DNA of 17,376 nucleotides from an uncultured Collinsella sp. (GTDB taxonomy: Bacteria > Actinomycetota > Coriobacteriia > Coriobacteriales > Coriobacteriaceae). Position 1 is the first letter of the stretch. The number at the start of each line of letters is the position of its first letter. The stretch spans positions 1 to 17,376 of the forward strand of contig CABSDO010000040.1 of the NCBI GenBank assembly GCA_902476475.1. The letters are read 5' to 3'. Positions 1 to 8,995 of this stretch are shown here, piece by piece. The notes under the pieces were generated by a model. That model was not told the DNA's origin, searched no databases, and saw only the letters and a program-made list of their open reading frames with translations. The translations under genes and the position numbers were made by a program.

Positions 1-270
1 GATGAAGAGGACGGTCAGCTGGGCCGGCTCGGCATCGAGCGGATCCTGGCCAATGATGGCATCGAGCATGATCTGTTCGTGATTGCCCTTGAGCACGCGG
101 GCGTTGGGCAGCGAGCGCACGAGCTTAATAACACCGACAGGATCGGGCCCGCGATCGATCATGTCGCCCAGCACGTACAGCGTGTCGTCGGACGTCAACG
201 AGATCTTAGACAGGGCCTCGTCAAGCGCACGCACGTGCCCGTGAGCATCAGATGTCACATAGATCGCCAT
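1..270 (-). CDS. Metallophosphoesterase (PPP / diadenosine-tetraphosphatase-like), 3' end outside the window
   Basis: The reverse strand from the ATG at 270-268 reads 90 residues to the window edge without a stop. It begins MAIYVTSDAHGHVRALDEA and carries GDMIDRG at about residues 36-42 and GNHE at about 62-65. Together with the Asp/His of SDAHGH these form the first three metal-binding blocks of calcineurin-like phosphoesterases of the PPP type (bacterial Ser/Thr phosphatases, symmetrical Ap4A hydrolases). The family uses two metal ions to hydrolyse phosphoesters, usually in the cytosol. There is no signal peptide. The start is supported by AAGGAG about a dozen bases upstream (near 282-287). 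The rest of the protein, including the C-terminal metal-binding histidines, is missing, so the substrate (phosphoprotein or dinucleotide) cannot be decided. It is divergent from the antiporter gene. Confidence 0.85.
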   Translation of the reverse strand, partial: MAIYVTSDAHGHVRALDEALSKISLTSDDTLYVLGDMIDRGPDPVGVIKLVRSLPNARVLKGNHEQIMLDAIIGQDPLDAEPAQLTVLFI

Positions 271-319
271 GGTACGCCTCTCCTTGCATTGCGGTCTAAG
301 CCCGGCGCCGCAACTAAAA

Positions 320-380
320 CTTCAAGTTGAACTTAAACGTTACCCATTGTACTCCGTTGCAATAAAGCTGGAAAGGGTTT
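320..380 (-). promoter_or_regulatory. Possible promoter of the metallophosphoesterase gene
   Basis: On the minus strand a TACAAT (complement of 346-351) is preceded, 17 bases upstream, by TTTCCA, giving a plausible sigma70 -10 with a weak -35. It would give a leader of about 70 bases before the ATG at 270. The 253-base gap 271-523 between the two divergent genes shows no gene. On the plus strand a small palindrome, TTCAAGTTGAA, sits near 321-331. Visual match only. Confidence 0.3.
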
Positions 381-523
381 CCGAGCAGAGGCAAAGACGG
401 AAGCCGTCTATGACGATATCGCGCACGCCCGCAATCCAACCCCATAAACCCACCATCTTTGGGTACAAATAACCGCAGACAACTGACCGTGCCACGCCAA
501 CCACCCAGGAGCGGACACCATCC

Positions 524-2125
524 ATGAACCAGATACTTCTCTTTATCGGCCTCGTCATCATTTTGTGCCTGACCATTAAACCCGTCGGCAAAAAGCTCCC
601 CTTCCCCACCCTGCTCATCTTTATCGCACTCGGCATGCTGCTGGGCGTCAACGGCCCGGCTCACATCGACTTTAGCGACTACGCGCTCACCGAAACCGTC
701 TGCAGCACGGCGCTGCTGTTCATCATGTTCTACGGCGGTTTTAACACCAACATCGACCGTGCCAAGCCCGTCGCCGCGCCTGCGGTGCTGCTGAGCACGC
801 TCGGCGTCGTCATCACCGCAGGCATCACCGGCGTGTTCGCCCACTTTGTGCTGGGCTTCGACTGGATCGGCGGCCTGCTGCTGGGATCGGTCGTGGCGTC
901 CACCGACGCGGCCAGCGTCTTTAGCGTTCTGCGCGAGCACAGCCTTTCGCTGAGGGGCGGCACCGACTCGCTGCTCGAGGTCGAATCGGGCTCCAACGAC
1001 CCCGTCGCCTACATGCTCACTGCCGTGCTCGCGACCCTCGCGGCGGGCGGCGACATTAACATTCCCGTGCTGCTGACCAAGCAGATCATCCTGGGCGTGG
1101 GGTTGGGCCTTGCCATCGGCTGGACATCCAGCCGTCTGATTGAGCGCGCACACGCAACGGCCGAAGGCGCGCAGACCATCTTCTTGTTCGCCGTGGCCAT
1201 CGTCGCCTACGCGCTGCCGAGCTACCTGGGCGGCAATGGCTTTTTGGCCGTATACCTTGCAGGCATTGTGCTGGGCGCAAGCGACATCACCGGTAAGGTC
1301 GAGATGGCGCACTTCTTCGACACCCTCACCGAGATGGCAGAGATGACCATCTTCTTCTTGCTCGGCCTGCTCGTAACGCCCGCACGCCTGCCGCAGATGC
1401 TGCTGCCGGGCCTGGCGCTCATGGCGTTCATGCTCTTCGTGAGCCGCCCCATCGCCGTCGGCGTGCTCCTAGCGCCCTTTAAGACGAATCCCAGCCAGGT
1501 CGCGCTCGTAAGCTGGGCGGGCCTGCGCGGAGCAGCTTCGGTCGTCTTTAGTCTCTTTGCCGTGGTGGCCGGCGTTCCCGGCGGACACGACCTATTTGAC
1601 CTGGTGTTTGTGATTGCCGCGTCGAGCATCGTGGTGCAGGGCTCGCTGCTGCCGGCGGTGGCGAAGAAACTCGATATGATCGATGCGACCGGCGACGTGC
1701 GCCGCACCTTTAACGACTACCGCGACGAGGACGGCATGTCGTTTGTAAAGCTCAAGGTGGGCGCTGGCCATCCGTTTGCCGGACGCTCGCTCGCGGACAT
1801 TGGCAGCGCGACGGACATGCTCGTGGTCCTGGTGCTGCGCGACGGGGCGCATCCGGTACTGCCCAATGGCGACACCGTGATCCAGGAAGGCGATCTGCTG
1901 GTGATGGCCGCCCCAACGTTCGAAGAGCGTGCCGAGGTTACGCTGCGCGAGGTCACCGTGACTCCCCACGGTCGCCTGGCCGGTCAGCGCCTGCGCGATG
2001 TGCCGCAAGGCAAGCATCCGTTTATTGTAGTGATGCTCAAGCGCGACGGCCAAACGATCATTCCCGATGGCAACACCCTAATATACGCCGGCGACGAAGC
2101 CGTCATCGCCACGCTGGCGTCGTAG
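524..2125 (+). CDS. Cation/proton antiporter, NhaP2/CvrA-like (CPA1), with two C-terminal RCK_C/TrkA_C-like domains
   Basis: A 533-residue integral membrane protein that probably exchanges K+ and/or Na+ for protons across the cytoplasmic membrane. Residues 1-385 are a run of hydrophobic segments. Family motifs visible are STDAASV (126-132), ESGSNDP (154-160, including the N-D pair expected in the ion-binding core of CPA1 exchangers) and SWAGLRGA (330-337). Residues about 405-470 (GHPFAGRSLADIG, then GDLLVM) look like a TrkA_C/RCK_C ligand-binding domain. Residues about 476-533 (GRLAGQRLRDVP, then GDEAVI) repeat the pattern. E. coli NhaP2 is about 578 residues with, as I recall, one such domain followed by a CorC-type one, so the tail differs here. 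The ATG at 524 follows AGGAG at about 509-513. The preferred cation is inferred, not shown; the protein could be annotated simply as potassium/proton antiporter. Confidence 0.88.
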   Translation: MNQILLFIGLVIILCLTIKPVGKKLPFPTLLIFIALGMLLGVNGPAHIDFSDYALTETVCSTALLFIMFYGGFNTNIDRAKPVAAPAVLLSTLGVVITAGITGVFAHFVLGFDWIGGLLLGSVVASTDAASVFSVLREHSLSLRGGTDSLLEVESGSNDPVAYMLTAVLATLAAGGDINIPVLLTKQIILGVGLGLAIGWTSSRLIERAHATAEGAQTIFLFAVAIVAYALPSYLGGNGFLAVYLAGIVLGASDITGKVEMAHFFDTLTEMAEMTIFFLLGLLVTPARLPQMLLPGLALMAFMLFVSRPIAVGVLLAPFKTNPSQVALVSWAGLRGAASVVFSLFAVVAGVPGGHDLFDLVFVIAASSIVVQGSLLPAVAKKLDMIDATGDVRRTFNDYRDEDGMSFVKLKVGAGHPFAGRSLADIGSATDMLVVLVLRDGAHPVLPNGDTVIQEGDLLVMAAPTFEERAEVTLREVTVTPHGRLAGQRLRDVPQGKHPFIVVMLKRDGQTIIPDGNTLIYAGDEAVIATLAS

Positions 2126-2142
2126 TGACCAGGGGTTAGCTA

Positions 2143-2217
2143 ATTTGCGACGAAGAAATCAAGCGCCTAGAGAACCTCATGCCTTCGCTCGCAGATTTGG
2201 ATTTGCCCGAGGAGTAA
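2143..2217 (+). other. Short orphan reading frame, possible gene remnant
   Basis: Just after the antiporter stop there is an open frame with a gene-like composition, reading ICDEEIKRLENLMPSLADL and ending DLPEE before TAA at 2215-2217. An in-frame TAG lies at 2137-2139, and the only ways to start are ATT at 2143, with AGGGG 8 bases upstream, or the internal ATG at 2179. It is acidic and amphipathic like a protein C-terminus. It may be the tail of a lost gene or a tiny real gene. I recognise no family. Confidence 0.25.
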
Positions 2218-2284
2218 AGCACCCCTCCCCCATGTAACCATCCTGTAAATCATAGCGGCGCACTCGGGTTTTGCTGTGATTCGG

Positions 2285-2320
2285 TCGCGCCTGACGCTCC
2301 ACTGTGCTAAAGTATCCCGA
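2285..2320 (+). promoter_or_regulatory. Possible extended -10 promoter of serC
   Basis: TGCTAAAGT at 2305-2313 resembles an extended -10 element (TGN followed by TAAAGT), about 40 bases before the serC ATG. No convincing -35 hexamer lies at the right distance; CTGACG at 2291-2296 is too close. Visual match only. Confidence 0.3.
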
Positions 2321-2351
2321 ACGTTCAAACGACTACGAGGGGAACTAGAAG

Positions 2352-3476
<1,125 letters not shown>

Positions 3477-3548
3477 CCCGCAACCCGCGGGCCGACCAGC
3501 CACTTCAAACCACCCTGCTTAGATCAAAACCTGCTAAGGAGTTTTTCC

Positions 3549-4712
3549 ATGCGTAAGATTAAGACCATCGACGACATCACTAAAGACGGCAAAGTCGAGT
3601 TTGGCGAGGGCTACGAGTTTGTGGGCACCGCCGAGGAGGCCGACGCTATCCTGATGCGCTCCACCGACCTGCACGGCTACGAGCTGCCCGAGGGCATCCG
3701 CGCCATCGCCCGCTGCGGCGCCGGCGTCAACAACATCCCCGTCGAGGAGTACGCCAGAAAGGGCGTCGTCGTCTTTAACTCCCCCGGTGCCAACAGCAAC
3801 GCCGTCAAGGAGCTCGTCCTGGGCATGCTGGTGCTTTCGAGCCGCGGCGTCGTGCAGTCGATGAACTGGGTGCGCAACAACGCCGACGACCCCGAGATCC
3901 AGGTCGATGCCGAGAAGGCCAAGAAGGCCTTTGTGGGCCGCGAGCTCAAGGGCAAGCGCATCGGCGTCATCGGCCTGGGCAACGTAGGCTCCAAGGTCGC
4001 CAACGCCTGTGTCGACCTGGGCATGGACGTTTACGGCTACGATCCGTTCATTTCCGTCGAGCACGCGTGGGTGCTGAGCCGCGAGGTGCAGCGCGTGGGC
4101 ACGCTCGAGGATCTGTGCCGCGGCTGCGACTACCTCACCGTGCACGTGCCCAGCAAGGCCGATACCATCGGCATGATCAGCACCGAGCAGATCGACCTGC
4201 TGGCCCCGGACGCCGTGCTCATCAACTACGCGCGCGAGACCATCATTGACGAGGACGCCGTCGACGCCGCCCTGCGCGCGGGCAAGCTCAGCTGGTTTAG
4301 CTGCGACTTTGCCACGCCCAAGACCGTCAAGATGCCCAACACGTTTATCACCACGCATTCGGGCGCCGGCACCGGCGAGGCCGAGGCCAACTGCGCCGAC
4401 ATGGCCATCAGCGAGCTCAAGGATTACCTGGAAAACGGCAACATCGCGCACAGCGTCAACTACCCCGCCTGCAGCATGGGCAAGGCGCGCGCCGCAAGCC
4501 GCATTGCCTGTCTGCATGCCAACGTGCCCAACATGATCGGCCAGATCACGGCCATTCTCGCCAAGGACAACGCCAACGTGCAGCGCATGACCAACGAGTC
4601 CGCTGGCGAGAACGCCTACACTATGTTCGACACCGACGAGCACCTGGACAGCAGCACCATCGAGGCTCTCAAGCAGATTCCGTCGATGTATCGCGTGCGT
4701 GTGATCAAATAG
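3549..4712 (+). CDS. serA: D-3-phosphoglycerate dehydrogenase, short anaerobe-type form with ACT domain
   Basis: A 387-residue NAD-dependent dehydrogenase for the first step of serine synthesis, oxidising 3-phosphoglycerate to 3-phosphohydroxypyruvate in the cytosol. The substrate domain holds RCGAGVNNIPVE (55-66) and FNSPGANSNAVKELVLG (76-92). The nucleotide-binding loop is GLGNVG (142-147), followed by D165, expected to bind the NAD ribose. R229 (in NYARETIID) and H270 (in ITTHSGAGTGEAEANC) match the catalytic Arg and His. The Glu that normally pairs with the His (E269 in E. coli, in a DVFPTEP-like segment) is not present at the aligned place, where SCDFATPKT is read. Residues about 315-387 form a single ACT domain, the usual serine-feedback module. 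The ATG follows AAGGAG (3535-3540). It lies downstream of serC, probably in one operon. Confidence 0.93.
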   Translation: MRKIKTIDDITKDGKVEFGEGYEFVGTAEEADAILMRSTDLHGYELPEGIRAIARCGAGVNNIPVEEYARKGVVVFNSPGANSNAVKELVLGMLVLSSRGVVQSMNWVRNNADDPEIQVDAEKAKKAFVGRELKGKRIGVIGLGNVGSKVANACVDLGMDVYGYDPFISVEHAWVLSREVQRVGTLEDLCRGCDYLTVHVPSKADTIGMISTEQIDLLAPDAVLINYARETIIDEDAVDAALRAGKLSWFSCDFATPKTVKMPNTFITTHSGAGTGEAEANCADMAISELKDYLENGNIAHSVNYPACSMGKARAASRIACLHANVPNMIGQITAILAKDNANVQRMTNESAGENAYTMFDTDEHLDSSTIEALKQIPSMYRVRVIK

Positions 4713-4751
4713 CGCCGGTGCCAAGCCTGCCAGGCAGGCCATGAAGCCCAT

Positions 4752-4789
4752 TCGGCCCCCGTTTTCACGAAACGGGGGCCGATTTTGTT
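4752..4789 (+). terminator. Rho-independent terminator of the serC-serA operon
   Basis: A perfect 13-bp stem, TCGGCCCCCGTTT (4752-4764) with AAACGGGGGCCGA (4770-4782), has a 5-base loop and is followed by TTTTGTT. A small palindrome, GCCTGCC-A-GGCAGGC (4725-4739), lies just upstream, after the serA stop. Confidence 0.93.
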
Positions 4790-5059
4790 GCTCCGGACGA
4801 CTTTAAAATGATACCCAAAATAAGTTTTTTCAGATAATCGATAGTGAGGCTCAAGTCGCTAAGCACACCCGCTTTGATAAACAGCTTTATCAGGGACTTT
4901 AGTAGGTAAAAATCGATCTCTATGTGCCGAATGTAAGTTGACTGTCCATTTTCCGAAACAACTTATTCTAGATAGCATTTTTAAGGCCCCTCTAAGGCGA
5001 AATATAAGTCTTTTTGTGACCAAAACTCTAGTCCGCGCGACCGTTTTCCACCCGCGCGG
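4790..5059. other. AT-rich spacer without a recognisable gene
   Basis: The base composition drops clearly below that of the neighbouring genes (for example TTTAAAATGATACCC and AAATAAGTTTTTTCAG near 4800-4833). The only open frame (4938-5156) overlaps the 3' end of the reverse-strand gene and shows no family features. The composition fits a boundary of inserted DNA; I see no direct repeats marking an insertion. Confidence 0.5.
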
Positions 5060-6109
5060 CTACATTCCTGCCCAATCGATAAAAATCTCCTCACGAAGCC
5101 GCCGTTCGAGCTCCTGCTGTCGCGGCGTCTTGTCTTTCAGCGGCACATCGAGATAGGCCATGATGAGCTCCATCACCACGCGGAAGGCATCGGAGTCGGC
5201 CAGCTGACCATAGGTCATCAGAATGACGGGATATCCCATCGCTTGCAGCGCCGTCGTTCGATCGGAGTCCGAAATCTTGGATTCTATGGATCCGTGAATG
5301 GCTTTACCTTGGCATTCAACCAGACACTCTCTGCTGCCGTCCTTATTTGCCAGCAGGATATCGGCATAGCGCCTATCAAGCCCCGAAATCAGGCGGGCGC
5401 TGCGCGTCATACGAATCTCAACGTTATTGGTAAGGCTCAGCCCTTCGCCGCCGCGCAACCTCGTAAGGCCAAACAGCATCGAAGCCTGGACCTCGAGCGG
5501 CGATGCTGCCACCCCCGTAATGCATTTCGCGGCTCGTATGAACGATTTAGCGCCGCGGAGCCCCCGGACCTTATCGACGAACTCTGTAAGCTCAGAGAGC
5601 TCGATCAAGGGAGGTCGTTTCCACAAGTCCGTTGGATTCCCCGAGACATCCTTTACGTTTTCCCAGCCCGACCGTGCGTCACCCCACCGGCCCCCGTATG
5701 CCTGCTCAAGTGCCGACTTTACCTGAGGTGCAATCTTGCACACGGCAAAGGTGCCGCACATCTCATACATGCACATGATTAGACGCTCGTTTGAGACCGA
5801 GGAAGCCAGGGTCAGCAGGGTAAAGAGTGGGGACGCAACATCGAGGCCAAACTCCGTCTGCCGCACGGAATCAAACGGCCTCTCCCCGTTCCAAACATGC
5901 CTGACAATGCGATCGCCCTTACGTCCGCAGCTGCCCTGCGCCAACACGTGTAACGGGGTGCCCAGGAAATGCGTGACGAGCGGATGCTCACATAGGTGCT
6001 CCCTGCGCGGATCGTCCGCAGAATCGGGCAGGTCCGGCATTATTGCCAAGACCTGTGGAGGTATCCGGTGATACCGAAAGGCAGATATGTCGCACAGCAT
6101 GTCGTCCAT
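5060..6109 (-). CDS. Vsr/DUF559-like nuclease-fold protein of unknown role (paralogue 1)
   Basis: A 349-residue protein if started at the ATG 6109-6107 (MDDMLCDISAFRYHRIPP). Another ATG lies at 6100. The frame stays open to 6469 but that extension overlaps the divergent peptidase gene and is Ser/Arg-rich like a shadow, so I exclude it. No good ribosome binding site precedes either ATG, so the start is uncertain. The N-terminal half has FGLDVASPLFTLLTLAS (87-103) and MYEMCGTF (114-121). The C-terminal half has GVAASPLEVQASMLFGL (199-215), then a restriction-endonuclease-like core with D250, the E265-C-Q-G-K269 segment, H272, D281 and R284. This is the D...ExK/H...D..R order seen in Vsr and DUF559 proteins. 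It aligns along most of its length with the protein at 14353-15438. The function is unknown; a role in DNA repair, defence or mobile DNA is only a guess. Confidence 0.72.
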   Translation of the reverse strand: MDDMLCDISAFRYHRIPPQVLAIMPDLPDSADDPRREHLCEHPLVTHFLGTPLHVLAQGSCGRKGDRIVRHVWNGERPFDSVRQTEFGLDVASPLFTLLTLASSVSNERLIMCMYEMCGTFAVCKIAPQVKSALEQAYGGRWGDARSGWENVKDVSGNPTDLWKRPPLIELSELTEFVDKVRGLRGAKSFIRAAKCITGVAASPLEVQASMLFGLTRLRGGEGLSLTNNVEIRMTRSARLISGLDRRYADILLANKDGSRECLVECQGKAIHGSIESKISDSDRTTALQAMGYPVILMTYGQLADSDAFRVVMELIMAYLDVPLKDKTPRQQELERRLREEIFIDWAGM

Positions 6110-6263
6110 GAAGGGTACGTACCCGCTGCGTCGCTTGTGAACCCGCTCGGACGGCAAACGCGCTGGCTCGGCCTGCGAACGGTAAATACTGCCACGCCCA
6201 CGTCGCGGATCTCTCAGGAGGCTTACAATCGGTTTGGAAAGCAAACTGATTGTGAGGTTGCAT

Positions 6264-7484
6264 ATGGTTGATGAGGACTTTGCCTGGCGGCTTACGCAAG
6301 GACTCGTGCGGATCGACAGCTCAGACCCGGGCGCGTATGAGGATGAAATTGAGCGCTTCATTAAGAGGCTCATTGAGCAGCAGCTGGCACAACTTGATAG
6401 TTCTGCGCTCGATGCCGTGCAGATTGAGGAGCTCGAAGTGCTGCCCGGGCGCCGCAACCTTAAAGTCACCGTGCCGGGCCAAAGCGACGAGCCGCGGCTG
6501 GTCTATATCTGCCACATGGATACCGTCACCTTGGGCGATGGCTGGGACGCAGACATCGCACCGCTTGGGGCGGTTGTGCGCGACGATAAACTCTATGGCC
6601 GCGGTGCCTGCGATATGAAGGGTGGCCTGGCCTGCGCCATTGCCGCACTGGTCCATACGCTCGAGCGCGTGGCGGCGGATGGCGCGCTGCCACGCCGCGG
6701 CTTTTCGCTCATCTGCTCGGTCGACGAGGAAGACTTCATGCGCGGCTCAGAGGCCGCGATCGATGCCGGCTGGGTCGGCTCGCGCGAATGGGTGCTGGAC
6801 ACCGAACCCACCGACGGACAGATCCAGGTGGCGCACAAGGGGCGTACGTGGTTCGAGATCGAGATGGCCGGCGTCACGGCTCATGCAAGCCAGCCTTGGA
6901 AGGGCGCCGACGCCGTCGCCGCCATAGCCGAGGTCGTGTGTTCGCTTCGTCGCGCGTTTGCGGCGCTGCCCGCGCACGATGAGCTGGGGCCTTCGACCAT
7001 CACGTTTGGCCAAATCGAGGGCGGATATCGCCCCTACGTCGTACCCGACCGCGCCAAAGTCTGGGTCGACATGCGCCTGACCCCGCCGACCGATACGGCC
7101 GCCGCAATCAATATGGTCGAGCATGCCATCGCCGTCGCCGAAGCCGCCGTTCCCGGTTGCCATGGCAGCTACACCGTGACGGGCGACCGCCCCGCCATCG
7201 AGCGCGACCCGAACTCTCCCCTTCTAGCAGCGCTCAAGCGTGCCGCCGATGACGTGACGGACGCGGACACGACCGTCGGTTTCTTTACCGGCTACACCGA
7301 TCCCGCCGTCATTGCCGGCAAGACAGGCAACCGCAATTGTATGAGCTACGGCCCCGGCTCGTTGGCGCTCGCGCACAAGCCCGACGAGTATGTGCCCCAT
7401 GCCGATATCGTTCGCTGCCAAAACGTGCTCATCGCGCTTGCCGATAACACGCTCTGGGACGCAAGCGGCCAAGTTGGGGCATAA
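6264..7484 (+). CDS. M20 family metallopeptidase (ArgE/DapE/CPG2 type)
   Basis: A 406-residue zinc-dependent amidohydrolase or exopeptidase, presumably cytosolic. The family motifs are intact, in residues counted from the ATG at 6264: HMDT (H84, D86), GRGACDMKGGLA with bridging D117, DEED with general base E155 and metal ligand E156, LDTE (D179), H207 in GVTAHAS of the dimerisation domain, and the last ligand H371 in LALAHKPDEY. The opening LTQGLVRIDSSDPG is typical of a catalytic-domain N-terminus. The start could instead be TTG at 6234, behind AGGAGG (6216-6221) at a long 12-base spacing. I prefer the ATG with TGAGG 6 bases upstream. The substrate (acyl amino acid, succinyl-diaminopimelate or peptide) cannot be told from motifs. 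The DUF1015-like gene follows after 39 bases, probably in the same operon. Confidence 0.88.
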   Translation: MVDEDFAWRLTQGLVRIDSSDPGAYEDEIERFIKRLIEQQLAQLDSSALDAVQIEELEVLPGRRNLKVTVPGQSDEPRLVYICHMDTVTLGDGWDADIAPLGAVVRDDKLYGRGACDMKGGLACAIAALVHTLERVAADGALPRRGFSLICSVDEEDFMRGSEAAIDAGWVGSREWVLDTEPTDGQIQVAHKGRTWFEIEMAGVTAHASQPWKGADAVAAIAEVVCSLRRAFAALPAHDELGPSTITFGQIEGGYRPYVVPDRAKVWVDMRLTPPTDTAAAINMVEHAIAVAEAAVPGCHGSYTVTGDRPAIERDPNSPLLAALKRAADDVTDADTTVGFFTGYTDPAVIAGKTGNRNCMSYGPGSLALAHKPDEYVPHADIVRCQNVLIALADNTLWDASGQVGA

Positions 7485-7523
7485 TAAGCCGCGAACAAAC
7501 CGACTCGCGCGTTAGGACCGCCC

Positions 7524-8213
7524 ATGAAAGCACTTCCGTTTCCCTGCATCCGCCCGGCTCAGGACCGCGTGCTCGAGGCACTGCCTGCAATGGGCAGCAT
7601 CCTGAGCGGCAACGATGCTCTGCGCGGAGCCATTGCCGATGGTCTGATGCTCAAGGATCCAGGCGCGGCGTATTACGTGTACGAATGCTCGGGTGAGCCG
7701 GGACGCGTGACGGGTGTCGTGGCGATTTGCCCGGTTAACGTGCTGACGGGCGGCGACGAGGCTGCCGCCGAGAGCATCGACGCACTCGCCACCGCGCGCG
7801 CGATCGCCGAGCTCAAGGTGCAGCCGCGCCCCGTGTCGCTCGCCTACGAGGCGTCGCCCGTCATGGATATCATTTTGAGCGCTGCCAAAGAGGGCGCATC
7901 GCTCTACGCCGTCACCGATCCCGCGGGCATCACACATCGCGTGTGGGAGGTCAAGCGCGAGGACGCCGTTGCCGCCATCCGTGCCATGCTCGATCAGGCG
8001 CCCGACCCGGTGTTCGCCGGTGACTCCGCCTATGTCGCCGCACTGGCTGGGGCATCGCAGATTCTGGCCGACGAGGCCCGCGCTGCCGGCGCCTACTCTG
8101 GCAAAGAGCCGTTCAACTTTGCTGTAGCCGTGCTGTTCCCCGCCGCGCAGGTCAGCGGCAGCGCGCCGCAGGTTCCGACGGGTCTGCTCACTCACCAGGT
8201 CTCACGGTTCTAG
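7524..8213 (+). CDS. Shortened DUF1015-family protein lacking the family signature residues
   Basis: A 229-residue protein whose layout follows the DUF1015 family, usually about 400 residues. PCIRPAQDRVLEALP (7-21) is the N-terminal block. AYYVYECSGEPGRVTGVVAI (49-68) is the central strand pair. VSLAYEASPVM (104-114), TDPAGITHRVWEV (131-143) and NFAVAVLFPAAQV (198-210) follow in family order. The segment that is normally ADGHHR reads FAGDSAYVAAL (164-174), and the KHE-type motif is replaced near ESIDALATAR (83-92). The protein stops where the usual C-terminal domain would begin. The molecular function of DUF1015 is not known to me. In many clostridia such genes follow serC-serA, which makes its place here, two genes beyond serA, notable. 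The ATG follows AGGA. A terminator closes the unit. Confidence 0.7.
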   Translation: MKALPFPCIRPAQDRVLEALPAMGSILSGNDALRGAIADGLMLKDPGAAYYVYECSGEPGRVTGVVAICPVNVLTGGDEAAAESIDALATARAIAELKVQPRPVSLAYEASPVMDIILSAAKEGASLYAVTDPAGITHRVWEVKREDAVAAIRAMLDQAPDPVFAGDSAYVAALAGASQILADEARAAGAYSGKEPFNFAVAVLFPAAQVSGSAPQVPTGLLTHQVSRF

Positions 8214-8258
8214 CGAACTCAAACGCTAAGCTGGAAAACCCAGCATCCAAACAAACAA

Positions 8259-8299
8259 GGGGCGGAGATGCAGCAAACGCATGCACCTCCGCCCTTTTC
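8259..8299 (+). terminator. Rho-independent terminator after the DUF1015-like gene
   Basis: GGGCGGAG (8260-8267) pairs with CTCCGCCC (8287-8294). After one A-C mismatch, TGCA (8269-8272) pairs with TGCA (8282-8285), and TTTT follows at 8295-8298. Because the next gene converges from the other strand, the AAGG on the left side may let it work partly in reverse too. Confidence 0.85.
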
Positions 8300-8342
8300 G
8301 CATCAAACAATTACGCCGGTAAACCGGGCCGCAACGTCAGCG

Positions 8343-8978
8343 TTATCCACGCTGCGGACCTGCCGCCGCCACGAGCGGATCTAGCCCCAGCTCGCGCGCG
8401 TAGTCTTCCTGCGTAAAGACTTCGACCAGTTCAAACGTATCGGCCGCATCGTCAAACGCAAAATGCAGCACTGAGCAGTTGCCCGGCACGCGTTCGCGCT
8501 CGTCGGCCGCCGCGCCCCGCACGTGGTCCAAAAACTCCTTGATAGCTGAGCCATGACTTACCGCGAGCACGCACGTATGGTCCGGACGCTGCATAAGATC
8601 GGTCAGCGTCGCCACCATGCGCGTGCGCACCTGGATCTGGCCCTCGCCGCCAAACTGCCGATAGAAGTCGCGCCACGGGCGCTCGGGCATAAGCATCACG
8701 CGCTCGGCCTCAAAGTCGCCAAAGAACCACTCACGCAGGCCGTCCAGGCGCTCGTACGCCAAGCCCGGCCACAAGTTGGCGATAGTCTGCTCGGTGCGAT
8801 GAAGCGTAGAGGTGTAGGCATGATCGGGCTCAATGCCGCGCGCACGTAAAAACATGCCGGCGCGCGCCGCCTGGTCGCAACCCAGCTGCGTAAGCGGCGA
8901 GTCACTCCACCCCTGAATGATACGCTTAAGGTTGAATATCGTCTGTCCATGACGGACCAGATACAGATCTTTATTCAT
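8343..8978 (-). CDS. Histidine phosphatase family protein (phosphoglycerate-mutase-like), second of a tandem pair
   Basis: A 211-residue cytosolic protein. The N-terminal DLYLVRHGQT holds the phospho-accepting H10 beside R9. R61 (in STLHRTEQT), the acid/base E83 (in LREWFFGDFE) and H142 (in LAVSHGSAIKEF) complete the active site of this superfamily, which includes phosphoglycerate mutases, cobalamin phosphatase CobC and metal-independent phosphoserine phosphatases. The start at 8978 is chosen because AAAGGA lies just upstream; the frame stays open to 9029 but that extension would overlap the upstream gene. It lies 17 bases after the stop of the paralogue at 8996-9538, so the two form an operon. 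The substrate is unknown. Confidence 0.88.
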   Translation of the reverse strand: MNKDLYLVRHGQTIFNLKRIIQGWSDSPLTQLGCDQAARAGMFLRARGIEPDHAYTSTLHRTEQTIANLWPGLAYERLDGLREWFFGDFEAERVMLMPERPWRDFYRQFGGEGQIQVRTRMVATLTDLMQRPDHTCVLAVSHGSAIKEFLDHVRGAAADERERVPGNCSVLHFAFDDAADTFELVEVFTQEDYARELGLDPLVAAAGPQRG

Positions 8979-8995
8979 AGGGGTCCTTTCGTTCG

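Noticed and set aside
314..1312. Long reverse-strand open frame (332 residues) over the antiporter gene
   Set aside because: It mirrors the codon pattern of the antiporter, has Gln/Ala/Asp/His-rich shadow composition and no family motif.
3534..4751. Reverse-strand open frame of 405 residues covering serA
   Set aside because: Shadow of the GC-rich serA codons; composition dominated by Ala/Val/Gly/His/Asp and no motif.
4938..5156. Open frame of 72 residues in the AT-rich spacer
   Set aside because: Overlaps the end of the reverse-strand gene, poor start context, no recognisable features.
6110..6469. N-terminal extension of the reverse-strand nuclease-like protein
   Set aside because: Overlaps the M20 peptidase coding region, is Ser/Arg-rich, and has no counterpart in the paralogue.
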